From Candidatus Nanoarchaeia archaeon (GTDB taxonomy: Archaea > Nanobdellota > Nanobdellia > Woesearchaeales > SKGA01), in assembly GCA_028691765.1 (NCBI GenBank), contig JAQUYS010000004.1, forward strand, positions 1 through 49,267: DNA of 49,267 nucleotides, given 5' to 3'. Shown here in pieces: positions 27,928 to 37,755 of this stretch. The notes beneath the pieces were generated by a model that had not been told where the DNA came from, did not search any database, and was given only the letters and a program-made list of their open reading frames with translations. Every line of letters begins with the position of its first letter. Within the stretch, counting starts at the first letter, position 1. A program made the position numbers and the translations under genes.

Positions 27928-28863
27928 ATGAGTAAAGATTTAACCGTAAGTGATCTTCCTGGTGTTGGATCTGCAACTGCAGAAAAATTAGCTGCGGGAG
28001 GATTTGATTCCTTAATAGCGATTGCTGTAGCCACACCTGCAGAATTATTAAATGCGTCAGGTGTAACTGAAGCAGCTGCACGTAAAATGATTCAAGCGGC
28101 CCGTTCTATGCTAGATATGGGCTTTCAAACAGGAGAAGAAATTTTAGCCAAACGTAATAACATAATAAAATTAAAAACAGGCGTATCTGCATTTGATATG
28201 ATGATGGGAGGAGGATTTGAAACAGGAGCAATTACAGAATGTTTTGGTCAATATGGTTCATCTAAAACACAAATTGCACACGTTTTATGCGTTACTTGTC
28301 AAATCGAGGACCCAGATGCGATAGCAGTATTTATTGATACAGAAAACACATTTAGACCTGATAGAATACAACAATTAGCGATAGGTGCGGGTTTAGATCC
28401 TGAAAAAGTTTTAAAAAATATTCGTGTAGCTCGAGCATTTAATTCAGATCATCAAATGCTCTTAGCAGAAAAAGTAGAGGAACTGATAAAAAATGGAGAT
28501 AAAGTTCGTTTAGTTATAGTTGATTCACTTACAGCCCATTTTAGAGCAGAATTCGTGGGAAGAGGAACCCTTGCAGATAGACAACAAAAACTAAATAAAC
28601 ACATGCACGTATTGTCCAAATTCGCAGATATGTATAACTTATGCGTATATGTAACAAATCAAGTAATGGCTAAACCAGATGCATTTTTTGGAGATCCTAC
28701 TGAAGCGATTGGAGGAAATATTGTTGGACATAATAGTACCTTCCGAATCTATTTACGTAAAGGTAAAAAAGGAACTAGAGTTGCCAAATTAGTGGATAGT
28801 CCTAATCTTCCAGATGCAGAATGCATTTACGAAGTAACTGAATCAGGTCTAAAAGATGTTTAA
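27928..28863 (+). CDS. radA: RecA/Rad51-family recombinase RadA
   Basis: HhH N-terminus, GQYGSSKTQ, LVIVDSLTAHFRAEFVGRGTLADRQQKLNKH; ATG 27928 after GGAGG. Confidence 0.95.
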   Translation: MSKDLTVSDLPGVGSATAEKLAAGGFDSLIAIAVATPAELLNASGVTEAAARKMIQAARSMLDMGFQTGEEILAKRNNIIKLKTGVSAFDMMMGGGFETGAITECFGQYGSSKTQIAHVLCVTCQIEDPDAIAVFIDTENTFRPDRIQQLAIGAGLDPEKVLKNIRVARAFNSDHQMLLAEKVEELIKNGDKVRLVIVDSLTAHFRAEFVGRGTLADRQQKLNKHMHVLSKFADMYNLCVYVTNQVMAKPDAFFGDPTEAIGGNIVGHNSTFRIYLRKGKKGTRVAKLVDSPNLPDAECIYEVTESGLKDV

Positions 28864-28927
28864 TTTTTAATTTTTTTAATTTTTTAAAATACATTAACTT
28901 TTTATACTAATAAAAAAATATCTTATC

Positions 28928-29983
28928 ATGATTATATTAAAAAAAGATTTTAAACAAGGAATTGTTTCTTTAAAAATTTCATTACAAGAAGATTTATGGT
29001 ATTTATCACACATCATTGCGCCCGAAGATAAAGTAACTATGAACTCCGAACGTAAAATAAAAATTTCCCAAGGTTCAGACGAAGCTACTTCAGTAAAAAG
29101 ACAAATGGTTGTTTTAACTTTAAATGTTGAAGATGTAAATTATAATTCAGCATTACAACAACTAAGATTGAAAGGAAAAATTATTGAATGTCCTGATGAT
29201 GTACCAAAAGGTTCATACCACACATTTGGCGTAGAATTAAATTCATCATTAACAATACAAAAAAAATCCTGGCCGAATTATCTAAGAGATAAATTAGACG
29301 AATCTTTAAAATCAAATTCAAAAAATATTTTAATTGTTGTTTTCGATAGAGAAGAAGCCATAATTTCTTTAGTGAAACAAACAAACATAGAGCATTTAGT
29401 AAATTTAACTGCCGACGTTCAGAAAAAAGATTTACAATCAAACATAGGTGAAACAATATATTCCCAAATAGTGAAAAAAGTTACAGAGTACCTTCCACAA
29501 TACAATATTTCGAACATCATTTTTGCATCACCTTCTTTTTGGAAACAATATTTAGAAACTATTTTGCCACAAGAAATAAAATCCAAAAGCACATTTACAA
29601 CATGTTCAGAAGTACACAAAAAAGTAGTATCTGAATTATTATCCAGAACAGAATTAAAATCAATTTTAGAATCTCAACGAACTGCTTCCGAATTAGAATT
29701 TGTAAATTTAATGCTGGAAAAATTAGAAAAAAATTTAATCTCCTACGGAATTCAAGACATATCGCATTCTTCACAAATGGGTGCAATTTCACAATTAGCC
29801 GTAACTGAAAAATTCATAAATAAAATGAGAGAACAAAACACTTATGACTCATTGGACTCAATATTATCTAAAGTAGATTCATCGAATGGAAAAATAATTT
29901 TTATAACCTCGGACGAAGCTTCAAAACAAGTAGATGGTTTCGGAGGAATAGTTGGAATATTAAGATGGAATATCAATCAATAA
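28928..29983 (+). CDS. pelA: Pelota-family ribosome rescue protein
   Basis: eRF1/Pelota-like three-domain sequence; C-terminal DGFGGIVGILRW. Confidence 0.88.
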   Translation: MIILKKDFKQGIVSLKISLQEDLWYLSHIIAPEDKVTMNSERKIKISQGSDEATSVKRQMVVLTLNVEDVNYNSALQQLRLKGKIIECPDDVPKGSYHTFGVELNSSLTIQKKSWPNYLRDKLDESLKSNSKNILIVVFDREEAIISLVKQTNIEHLVNLTADVQKKDLQSNIGETIYSQIVKKVTEYLPQYNISNIIFASPSFWKQYLETILPQEIKSKSTFTTCSEVHKKVVSELLSRTELKSILESQRTASELEFVNLMLEKLEKNLISYGIQDISHSSQMGAISQLAVTEKFINKMREQNTYDSLDSILSKVDSSNGKIIFITSDEASKQVDGFGGIVGILRWNINQ

Positions 29984-30822
29984 CATTAGAGTTAATCAAA
30001 CTAATAAAAAATAAAAAAGAATTGAATTCTTTAGACGACTCTTTAATAGAGACCCATTTACTAAAATATAAAAATGAAATAAATTCAATTTTAAATAAAT
30101 ACGTATCCTTCAAGCAATTTCAAAAAAGTGCTGTTTGCAAAGATATAATTTCCAGCATTAGAGCGGATTTAAGGGAAATATATGGAGTATTCATAAAAAC
30201 AAATTTAAATAATTTTGAAAAAAATATAACTAAATTAAATAATTATGAAGATCCCTTGATAGAAAAAATATTGTCCGGACATCAATCATCAATAGAACGA
30301 TTAAATCATTACTCAAAAACATATATTTTAATTTTCAACAAATTATTTGAATGGGGTTTAAATAAAAAATATTCTTTAATTGATTTAGCATGTGGGTTCA
30401 ATCCTTTCGCATACAAATACCTCCCAATAAAACCAACAAAATACCTTGCTTCAGATTTATCAACAAAAGATATGTCTTTAATAAATTTATTTTTCAAAAA
30501 TACAAAAATAAAAGGAGAGGCAATCGCGTTAAATTTATTAAGTCAAAATGATACTGACATTTTAAAAAACCATTATGATGTTTGTTTTTTATTTAAGGCA
30601 TTAGATTCATTGGAATCCAAATCAAGACACAGTTCTAAAAAATTAATTTCAAAAATAAATTCAGATTTTTTTGTAATATCGTTCCCAAAAAAAACCATAG
30701 GGGGAAAAAAAGAAATTAAACTTTCCAAACGAACTTGGTTTGAACGATTTTCAGATCAAAATTTTTCAAAAAAAGAAGTTTTCGAGATTGAGAATGAAAC
30801 ATTTTACCTTTTAAAAAAATAA
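29965..30822 (+). CDS. Arm/Rmt/FmrO-like 16S rRNA methyltransferase
   Basis: HQSSIERLNHYSKTYILIF, LIDLACGFNPFAYKYLP, YLASDLSTKD, CFLFKALDSLE, VISFPKKTIGGKKEIKLSKRTWFERF. Confidence 0.8.
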   Translation: MEYQSITLELIKLIKNKKELNSLDDSLIETHLLKYKNEINSILNKYVSFKQFQKSAVCKDIISSIRADLREIYGVFIKTNLNNFEKNITKLNNYEDPLIEKILSGHQSSIERLNHYSKTYILIFNKLFEWGLNKKYSLIDLACGFNPFAYKYLPIKPTKYLASDLSTKDMSLINLFFKNTKIKGEAIALNLLSQNDTDILKNHYDVCFLFKALDSLESKSRHSSKKLISKINSDFFVISFPKKTIGGKKEIKLSKRTWFERFSDQNFSKKEVFEIENETFYLLKK

Positions 30823-30964
30823 GAAATTATCTAAATTCAAATATCACTCCTTCTAAACAACATTAAGGTGCTGTTATTCATCAATAGAAAATAGTAACAT
30901 ATAAATATGAGTTCGTCAACATCAAGTGTGAAAAAGAGTGTGAGAACTTTTTCGGGGGCTTATA

Positions 30965-31780
30965 ATGATTGTAAAAGACGAGTTTTTAAGTAAATTAAGA
31001 AGATATTTCTCCTTGAATTTGTATGAAGCAAAAGTATGGACTGCCTTATTATCTAGGGGCGTTAGCACAGCAGGAGAACTTTCAGATATAGCAAATGTAC
31101 CGAGATCAAGAAGTTATGATGTTTTAGAATCTCTCGAAAAAAAAGGATTCGTAGTTATGAAAATTGGGAAACCTATAAAATATGTTGCAGTACCGCCAAC
31201 TGAAGTTTTAGAAAGAGTAAAAAAGAACATTTCTCAAGAATCGCAAGATCAAATAAAACAATTAGAACAATTAAAAAACACTGAAATAATTAATGAATTA
31301 AGTTCATTACATACACAAGGTGTTGAATTAATTGAACCATCTGATTTATCTGGAAGCATCCGAGGAAGGACAAATTTATATAATCACACGGAATTCACAA
31401 TTAGAGAAGCCGAAAGTGTAGTAACAATAATGACATCCACACAAGGATTAATACGGAAAGTGGAAGGATTATTTCCAGTACTCCAAGACTTGAATAAACG
31501 TGGTGTAAAAATAAGAATTGCTGCACCAATAAACACTCCGGAAGCTAAAAAAGCAGCAGAAACATTAAAAGATGTTGCAGAAGTAAGACACATAGATCAT
31601 ATTTCAGCAAGATTTATAATTGTGGATGGTGAAGAGTTAATATTCATGGTGATGCCGGATGATGCAGTTCATCCAACATATGACATAGGTATTTGGGTAA
31701 ATACGCCTTATTTCGCATCTGCTTTAGAACAATTATTTGAATTAGCATGGACAAATTTAAAAGTGCCTGCTAAAAAATAA
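30965..31780 (+). CDS. TrmB-family transcriptional regulator (paralog of 218-1030)
   Basis: Near-identical wHTH to the first ORF. Confidence 0.87.
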   Translation: MIVKDEFLSKLRRYFSLNLYEAKVWTALLSRGVSTAGELSDIANVPRSRSYDVLESLEKKGFVVMKIGKPIKYVAVPPTEVLERVKKNISQESQDQIKQLEQLKNTEIINELSSLHTQGVELIEPSDLSGSIRGRTNLYNHTEFTIREAESVVTIMTSTQGLIRKVEGLFPVLQDLNKRGVKIRIAAPINTPEAKKAAETLKDVAEVRHIDHISARFIIVDGEELIFMVMPDDAVHPTYDIGIWVNTPYFASALEQLFELAWTNLKVPAKK

Positions 31781-31809
31781 TTTATTAAACAGTTTTTATT
31801 TTTAGTATG

Positions 31810-31829
31810 CAAGAAACAATTGTTTCTTG
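31810..31829. promoter_or_regulatory. 20-bp perfect palindrome
   Basis: CAAGAAACAATTGTTTCTTG followed by T-rich sequence. Confidence 0.5.
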
Positions 31830-31868
31830 ATGTTTTATTTTTATTTAATTAGTAAGGGTTAAAAAATA

Positions 31869-32210
31869 ATGACAAATGAAAGAACAAACAATTCTCAAAC
31901 AGTTCCAGTGACTGTTGGTGAGGTCATTAAAGCAAAAGTTTTATCTGTCGGTGAACGAGGAGATGGAATTGTAAGAACAAAAGGATTTGTGATTTTTGTT
32001 CCTAACGTTAAACAAGGAGATTTTATAAAACTAAAAATAACTAAACTATCTTCTAAAGTTGGCTTTGGTGAATGTATAGAAAAACTAGAATCTTTGCCGT
32101 TTGAAGGAAGAAAAATTCCTACACCTGAAGAATTGAAACAAAGGACAAAAGGTCCAAAAGAAGACGTATCCCACCTATTAACAACCGAAGGAGATAGCGA
32201 AGAGTTTTGA
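31869..32210 (+). CDS. TRAM-domain RNA-binding protein
   Basis: GEVIKAKVLSVGERGDGIVRTKGFVIFVPNVKQGDFIKLKITKLSSKVGFGECI. Confidence 0.85.
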   Translation: MTNERTNNSQTVPVTVGEVIKAKVLSVGERGDGIVRTKGFVIFVPNVKQGDFIKLKITKLSSKVGFGECIEKLESLPFEGRKIPTPEELKQRTKGPKEDVSHLLTTEGDSEEF

Positions 32211-32230
32211 TTTTTTTTAAAAATATTTAT

Positions 32231-32254
32231 AAATGAAGAATGTTTTCTTCATTT
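32231..32254 (+). promoter_or_regulatory. Inverted repeat adjoining the uS2 TATA box
   Basis: AAATGAAGAA-TGTT-TTCTTCATTT just after TATTTATAAAT. Confidence 0.55.
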
Positions 32255-32263
32255 TAGAACCCA

Positions 32264-32324
32264 TTTGTAAGTCAAAGACATTGTCTGGCAATTGCTAAAA
32301 AACTTACAAAAACGAAAATCGTTT
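32264..32324 (+). promoter_or_regulatory. Structured leader of uS2
   Basis: TTTGTAAGT 32264-32272 / ACTTACAAA 32302-32310 plus AAACGA-AAA-TCGTTT 32310-32324. Confidence 0.45.
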
Positions 32325-32387
32325 GCACAGGGTTAAAATGAGTGCGGAAAGGCTAGTTCTTTTTGTCACATAAAATAAGGTGAAAAT

Positions 32388-32987
32388 ATGAGTGAAGAAA
32401 ATTTGTTAATACCTACAGAAGAATATCTAAAGTCAGGAATTCATATAGGTACTAAGTTTAGATCAAAATATATGGAAAATTTCATATACAAAACACGTAG
32501 TGACGGACTTTCAGTTCTTAATCTTCAAAAAATTGATGATAGAATAAGACAAGCAGGAAATCTAATTTCAAAGTACAATGCGGAAGATATTTTGGTTGTA
32601 TGTAGAAGAGAAAATGGTTGGAAACCAGTAAGATTATTCGCAAAATTAACAGGCAGTAAATTATTTGCTGGAAGATATCCTCCAGGCGTTTTAACAAACC
32701 CACAATTAAAGAATTTTATGGAAGCAAAATTAATGTTGATAGTTGATGTAGGGCCAGATAGAAATGCCTTAAAAGATGCATTAACAACAGGAATACCTAC
32801 AATCGCATTATGTGACACAAACAATGCCACAAACAACATAGATTTCGTACTTCCTTGTAACAATAAAGGAAAAAAAAGTTTAGGATTAGTATTCTACTTA
32901 TTGTCCAAATTATATTTAGAAAATAGAAATTTAATAAATAAAGGACAAGCAATGGAATATTCAATTGATGACTTCTCAGAAGAATAA
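32388..32987 (+). CDS. rps2: Ribosomal protein uS2
   Basis: SGIHIGTKFRSKYMENFIYKTRSDGLSVLNLQKID; AGRYPPGVLTNPQLKNF. Confidence 0.95.
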   Translation: MSEENLLIPTEEYLKSGIHIGTKFRSKYMENFIYKTRSDGLSVLNLQKIDDRIRQAGNLISKYNAEDILVVCRRENGWKPVRLFAKLTGSKLFAGRYPPGVLTNPQLKNFMEAKLMLIVDVGPDRNALKDALTTGIPTIALCDTNNATNNIDFVLPCNNKGKKSLGLVFYLLSKLYLENRNLINKGQAMEYSIDDFSEE

Positions 32988-33000
32988 AATTTTTTCTTTT

Positions 33001-33687
33001 TTATTTATATTCTTCCAATTTTATTTCTTCAATACCCAAATCAGTTATTTTGAAAACAACTTCTTTACCTTCTTCAATTGAGCGATGTTTACGTATTATT
33101 GCTTTTCGTAAACCATCTTCTTTTTGAATTTCAATTAAACATTTACTTTGATATTTTAACAAATCCCCGCCAACAATATTTATTTTTCCCTTTTGTTCAA
33201 AATCAGCATAAACTTGGTTTGTTATTAAAACAGGAATGTTATTTTTTCTAGCAAATTCCGTAAGTTGTCCAAGTTGAATTCCTAACTCTCGATTAACTTC
33301 ATAAACATTCTTAGATTTACCCATTTCCAAACGATACAACATCGCAATAGAATCAATAATTATTGCACTAATTTTACTATTCACCAATTCATTTAATTTT
33401 TTAAATGCTTTTTTTTGCTCTTCAAAAGTTGTAGGATTAAGAAAAATTATATTTTTCATAGATTCTTCAACATTATCGCAAATCTGTCTAAATCTCGAAA
33501 CTGAAAAAGAACCTTCAGTATCTATAAATATTATTTTACCTTTATTCATTTCCTTCGCAAATAACAAACAAACATTACTTTTACCACTGCCTGCGGGACC
33601 ATAAATAGTTGTTATTACACCCTTCTCAAAACCACCTTCTAACAACCAATCAAAACAACCAATACCTGTACTAACTTTAATATCCAT
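33001..33687 (-). CDS. radB: RadB-like RecA-family protein
   Basis: Short RecA core, STGIGCFDWLLEGGFEKGVITTIYGPAGSGKSN; no HhH domain. Confidence 0.88.
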   Translation of the reverse strand: MDIKVSTGIGCFDWLLEGGFEKGVITTIYGPAGSGKSNVCLLFAKEMNKGKIIFIDTEGSFSVSRFRQICDNVEESMKNIIFLNPTTFEEQKKAFKKLNELVNSKISAIIIDSIAMLYRLEMGKSKNVYEVNRELGIQLGQLTEFARKNNIPVLITNQVYADFEQKGKINIVGGDLLKYQSKCLIEIQKEDGLRKAIIRKHRSIEEGKEVVFKITDLGIEEIKLEEYK

Positions 33688-33688
33688 T

Positions 33689-34111
33689 TTAAGATTCCTT
33701 TGAAGAAGAATACAAACTATATATGCCTTCTTTTAAACTTTCTTTATCTGCAATTGAATTGTGTAACTGAGGCCTTATCAACCATTTACTTTGAGTATTT
33801 ATATCTATGAACAATATTATTAATCTAGGATTAGAAATAAATTTATCCCATTTAGAAATAAGAAAATCAACATTGTGTTTGGTGTTGTCACAAACAAAAT
33901 AAATTTTATCAAAATCAATCATTGCGATATGATTAATTAAATTTTCTAATTCATTCGAAAAAAAATACCTAACTTTTTTTTGCTCTCCTTTTTCAACATA
34001 CGTATGAATACAACTAGTTTCATCCATTTCAATTTGATTATTTTTATATTTCAAAGAATTAAAATTAATGTATGTTTGAGTCCATTCTTTTATGTCCATA
34101 AACAACCTCAA
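33689..34111 (-). CDS. Hypothetical protein between gyrA and radB
   Basis: 140 aa ORF in a tight same-strand cluster; no family recognised. Confidence 0.6.
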   Translation of the reverse strand: MRLFMDIKEWTQTYINFNSLKYKNNQIEMDETSCIHTYVEKGEQKKVRYFFSNELENLINHIAMIDFDKIYFVCDNTKHNVDFLISKWDKFISNPRLIILFIDINTQSKWLIRPQLHNSIADKESLKEGIYSLYSSSKES

Positions 34112-34116
34112 TAAAC

Positions 34117-36615
34117 TTATTCTGAAGATTCTTCTTCAATAATATCGACAAGTTCTGCACTATCATCATGTTCGGCAATAGTTGCATTTTGAACTCGATC
34201 TGCGTCTGTTTTCAATCTCATTAATCTAACGCCTTGAGTATTTCTACCTATAACATTAATTTGAGATGCTCTTGTTCGTATTATTATTCCTTGTTGAGAC
34301 ACTATTAAAATATCTTTAGAATCATCAACACCTTTTACTGCAACAACATCTCCATTTCTTTCACTACATATGATGTTTCGAACTCCTTTTCCACCACGAT
34401 TAATTAAACGATAATCATCAATACGTGTTCTCTTACCATAACCATTTTCAGTAATTGTTAAAATGGTTTCAAGAGGATTCAATAAAATCATACTAATCAC
34501 GGAATCATTAGGAGCTAAAGTTATTCCTCTAACACCTCTACTAGTCCTTCCAATAGAACGAGCATCTTCTTCATTGAATCTAACGGCTTGACCTTTTTTA
34601 GTCGCAATAAGCAATTCTTGTTTTCCATCAGTTAACACAGCATTAATAACTTTATCACCATCATCTAAATTAATTCCAATAATTCCATTTTGACGAGGTC
34701 TTGAATAAGCCATCAAATTAGTTTTTTTAACAACTCCTTTTTCAGTAGCCAAAATTAAATGATGTTCTTCATTAAATTCTCTAACAGGAATAACCGCAGC
34801 AACACATTCATTTTCACTCAAATTAACTAAATTAACTATTGCCTTGCCCTTAGATTGTCTTCCAGCTTCAGGAACTTTCCAAACTTTCAACCAATGAACA
34901 TTTCCTTTATTTGTAAAAATAAGTAAATAAGAATGCGTATTTGCAATAAACAAATGCTCAATAATATCTTCTTCTTTCGTGGTTGCACCAATAACGCCAG
35001 TACCCCCTCTATTTTGAACTCTATATGTTAACATATTTGTACGTTTAATATATCCTGAAGCACTTATTGTTAAAATTTGATCCTCCTCAGGAATTAAATC
35101 TTCAATATCTAAATCATCATCATAATAATCAATAATATCTGTTTTTCTATTATCTTGGTACTTCTCTTTCACTTCTTCAAGTTCAGTTTTAACAACACCA
35201 CGTATTTTAACCTCACTTGCTAAAATTGATTCCAATTCTAAAATTAATTTTTTAGTTTCTTCATAATCGCTCTTAATTTTATTTTGTTCTAAACCAGTTA
35301 ATCTTTGCAACTTCATTTCTAAAATCGCTTGACTTTGTTCTTCACTTAAAGAATAGATTTCTTTTAATTTTTCTTTTGCAACAGAAGAATTATCTGCTTC
35401 CTTAATTAATTTAATTACTGCATCTATGTGATTTAATGCAATTGCTAAACCTTCTAAAATATGGGCCTTTTTGTAGGCTTTCTTCAAGTCAAAAGCAGTT
35501 CTTCTTTTAACAACCTCAATTCTATGATTTAAAAAATGCACCAAAATTTCTTTTAAATTCAATACTTTAGGTTGATTATCGACAATAGCTAAAAAAATGA
35601 TTCCTGTGCCAACTTGCAATCGAGTATGTTTGAAAAGTTGATTTTGTACAACTTCTTCATTAGCATCTTTTTTCAATTCAAAAACAATACGCATACCTTT
35701 ACGATCACTCTCATCTCGAATGTCGCTAATACCTTCAACTCGTTTTTCTTTTATCTCTTCAGCAATTTGTTCAAGTAAATCCGATTTATTAACTTGATAA
35801 GGAATTTCAGTAACAATTAATTTTTTTCTTCCATTCTTTTCTTCAATGTGAGATTTACATCTAATTTTGAATTTACCTTTACCAGTTAAATACGCTTGTC
35901 TTATTCCCGCATTACCTAAAATTATTCCTCCTGTGGGAAAATCAGGACCTTTAACAAGATCAAATAATTCATCTATTTCTAAATCAGGAAAATCTAAAAC
36001 TTTAATTGAAGCATCAACAACTTCAGAAATATTATGTGGAGGAATATTCGTGGCCATGCCCACCGCAATACCATTAGAACCATTAATCAATAAATTAGGA
36101 AGTCTAGTGGGCAACACAACAGGTTCTTCTAAACTTTCATCGAAATTTGGACGCATATTAACAGTTTCTTTTTCTATGTCCTTCAACATCTCATCACAAA
36201 TTTTAGACATACGTGCTTCAGTATACCTCATAGCAGCCGCATTATCTCCATCAACAGAACCAAAGTTTCCTTGACCTTGAACTAAAGGATATCTTAAAGA
36301 AAATTCTTGAGCCATACGAACCAAAGATTCATAAACTGCAGAATCGCCATGAGGATGATATTTACCTAAAACTTCCCCAACAATTCTCGCACATTTTTTA
36401 TAAGATTTATTGAATGTGATGCCCATATCATTCATAGCATATAGGATCCTTCTATGAACAGGTTTTAAACCATCTCTAACATCGGGCAATGCACGACCAA
36501 TTATAACAGACATAGCATAATCTAAGTATGCACTTTTCATTTCATCTTCTAAAATTCCACTAACAATATGACTATCGTTAGCCTCTATTTTTATATCGTT
36601 ATTTTCGTCCATCAA
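34117..36615 (-). CDS. gyrA: DNA gyrase subunit A (bacterial type)
   Basis: [38 protein letters not shown]-terminal pinwheel repeats, acidic tail. Confidence 0.96.
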   Translation of the reverse strand: MMDENNDIKIEANDSHIVSGILEDEMKSAYLDYAMSVIIGRALPDVRDGLKPVHRRILYAMNDMGITFNKSYKKCARIVGEVLGKYHPHGDSAVYESLVRMAQEFSLRYPLVQGQGNFGSVDGDNAAAMRYTEARMSKICDEMLKDIEKETVNMRPNFDESLEEPVVLPTRLPNLLINGSNGIAVGMATNIPPHNISEVVDASIKVLDFPDLEIDELFDLVKGPDFPTGGIILGNAGIRQAYLTGKGKFKIRCKSHIEEKNGRKKLIVTEIPYQVNKSDLLEQIAEEIKEKRVEGISDIRDESDRKGMRIVFELKKDANEEVVQNQLFKHTRLQVGTGIIFLAIVDNQPKVLNLKEILVHFLNHRIEVVKRRTAFDLKKAYKKAHILEGLAIALNHIDAVIKLIKEADNSSVAKEKLKEIYSLSEEQSQAILEMKLQRLTGLEQNKIKSDYEETKKLILELESILASEVKIRGVVKTELEEVKEKYQDNRKTDIIDYYDDDLDIEDLIPEEDQILTISASGYIKRTNMLTYRVQNRGGTGVIGATTKEEDIIEHLFIANTHSYLLIFTNKGNVHWLKVWKVPEAGRQSKGKAIVNLVNLSENECVAAVIPVREFNEEHHLILATEKGVVKKTNLMAYSRPRQNGIIGINLDDGDKVINAVLTDGKQELLIATKKGQAVRFNEEDARSIGRTSRGVRGITLAPNDSVISMILLNPLETILTITENGYGKRTRIDDYRLINRGGKGVRNIICSERNGDVVAVKGVDDSKDILIVSQQGIIIRTRASQINVIGRNTQGVRLMRLKTDADRVQNATIAEHDDSAELVDIIEEESSE

Positions 36616-36693
36616 TCTAGTATTTCAGAAGCGCAAACTCTTTATAAGTCTTACGTCATACAACGGTTTAATAACTCTTTTTTTAACTTAGAA

Positions 36694-36864
36694 TTACATC
36701 ATTTTTTGATGAACTTGATTCAACGTTTGAGGACTGATATTATCCCTATTTATAACAAAACTTTTACCACAAAAAACACAACTTTTTCGCTTATTTAAAA
36801 ATTCCCCTCTTGGAGAATAATTCATAAAAGAACAACAATGAGGGCACCTAAGAGTTAAAATCAT
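36694..36864 (-). CDS. 56-aa zinc-ribbon miniprotein (not in ORF track)
   Basis: MILTLRCPHCCSFMNYSPRGEFLNKRKSCVFCGKSFVINRDNISPQTLNQVHQKMM; two CxxC motifs; start abuts the scpB stop. Confidence 0.7.
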   Translation of the reverse strand: MILTLRCPHCCSFMNYSPRGEFLNKRKSCVFCGKSFVINRDNISPQTLNQVHQKMM

Positions 36865-37755
36865 CTAAAGAAAATCCTCCTCTTTATTTTGGTCTTTTTT
36901 TTCTTGTTCATCAGCAAACTCGTTCAATTCTTCTAAAGGAGTTTGAGTTTCTTCTTGAACTTCTTCCTCTTTTTTTGGTGGAACAATATCTCCATGTTCC
37001 GTCAACCTTTTTGAAATTTGATCTATTTGAGAATCAATGTCTGACAAAAATGTTTTTTGAATTTCTTTTTCCTCATTTTTTTGTTTTTTAAACTCATCGT
37101 GATTAGTTTCAGTTCCATCAGCTTCAACAATCTCCAAACCACTCAAACCTTCCACATTTTCAACATTCGAGTTTTCAGATGCATTCATTTTAATTGGTTC
37201 AGGTTCTACATCAACAATCTCTAATTCGCCCAATTTTTTAATTTGTTCGCTTCTCAATTTTTCAAAAACATCTCGAATTTCTTCATCCCCTTCAACATCA
37301 AAATATTGATAAAATTTATCAGTTATTTTTAAAACAAAACTACGCCCTTCAGGATCTTTAGTTATTAATTTTTCTTTTGTTAAAATATTAATGTGATCAT
37401 ATGCGCCTTGTCCGCGAATATCAATGATTTCTGATTGCAATACAGGACTCTTAAATGCAACAATAGCAAGAGTTTTCAATATTGGCTGAGGAAGCTCAGT
37501 TTCACTAACTAATTTTTCGATATGCTCAACATACCTACTTTTAACAGTTAATTTCCATTTATCTTCCTTAGTACTTATTTGCAAACTAGTATTTCTTGAA
37601 GAATATTCCTTCTCTAAATTTTTTAATGCTACAAGAATTTTCTTATCCGATTCATTTACAATTTTTGCAATTTCAGAAATAGCCACGCCCTTACCAGATG
37701 CAAACAAAATTGCTTCAATTTGATTTTCAAGTTCTTTTGACATTAATATCTCCAA
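36865..37755 (-). CDS. scpB: Segregation and condensation protein ScpB (possible start 37743)
   Basis: ENQIEAILFASGKGVAISEIAKI; LKTLAIVAFKSPVLQSEIIDIRGQGAYDHINIL. Confidence 0.9.
   Translation of the reverse strand: MEILMSKELENQIEAILFASGKGVAISEIAKIVNESDKKILVALKNLEKEYSSRNTSLQISTKEDKWKLTVKSRYVEHIEKLVSETELPQPILKTLAIVAFKSPVLQSEIIDIRGQGAYDHINILTKEKLITKDPEGRSFVLKITDKFYQYFDVEGDEEIRDVFEKLRSEQIKKLGELEIVDVEPEPIKMNASENSNVENVEGLSGLEIVEADGTETNHDEFKKQKNEEKEIQKTFLSDIDSQIDQISKRLTEHGDIVPPKKEEEVQEETQTPLEELNEFADEQEKKDQNKEEDFL

Noticed and set aside
35867-36274. 135-aa plus-strand ORF opposite gyrA
   Set aside because: Antisense to conserved GyrA coding sequence; composition typical of a shadow ORF.
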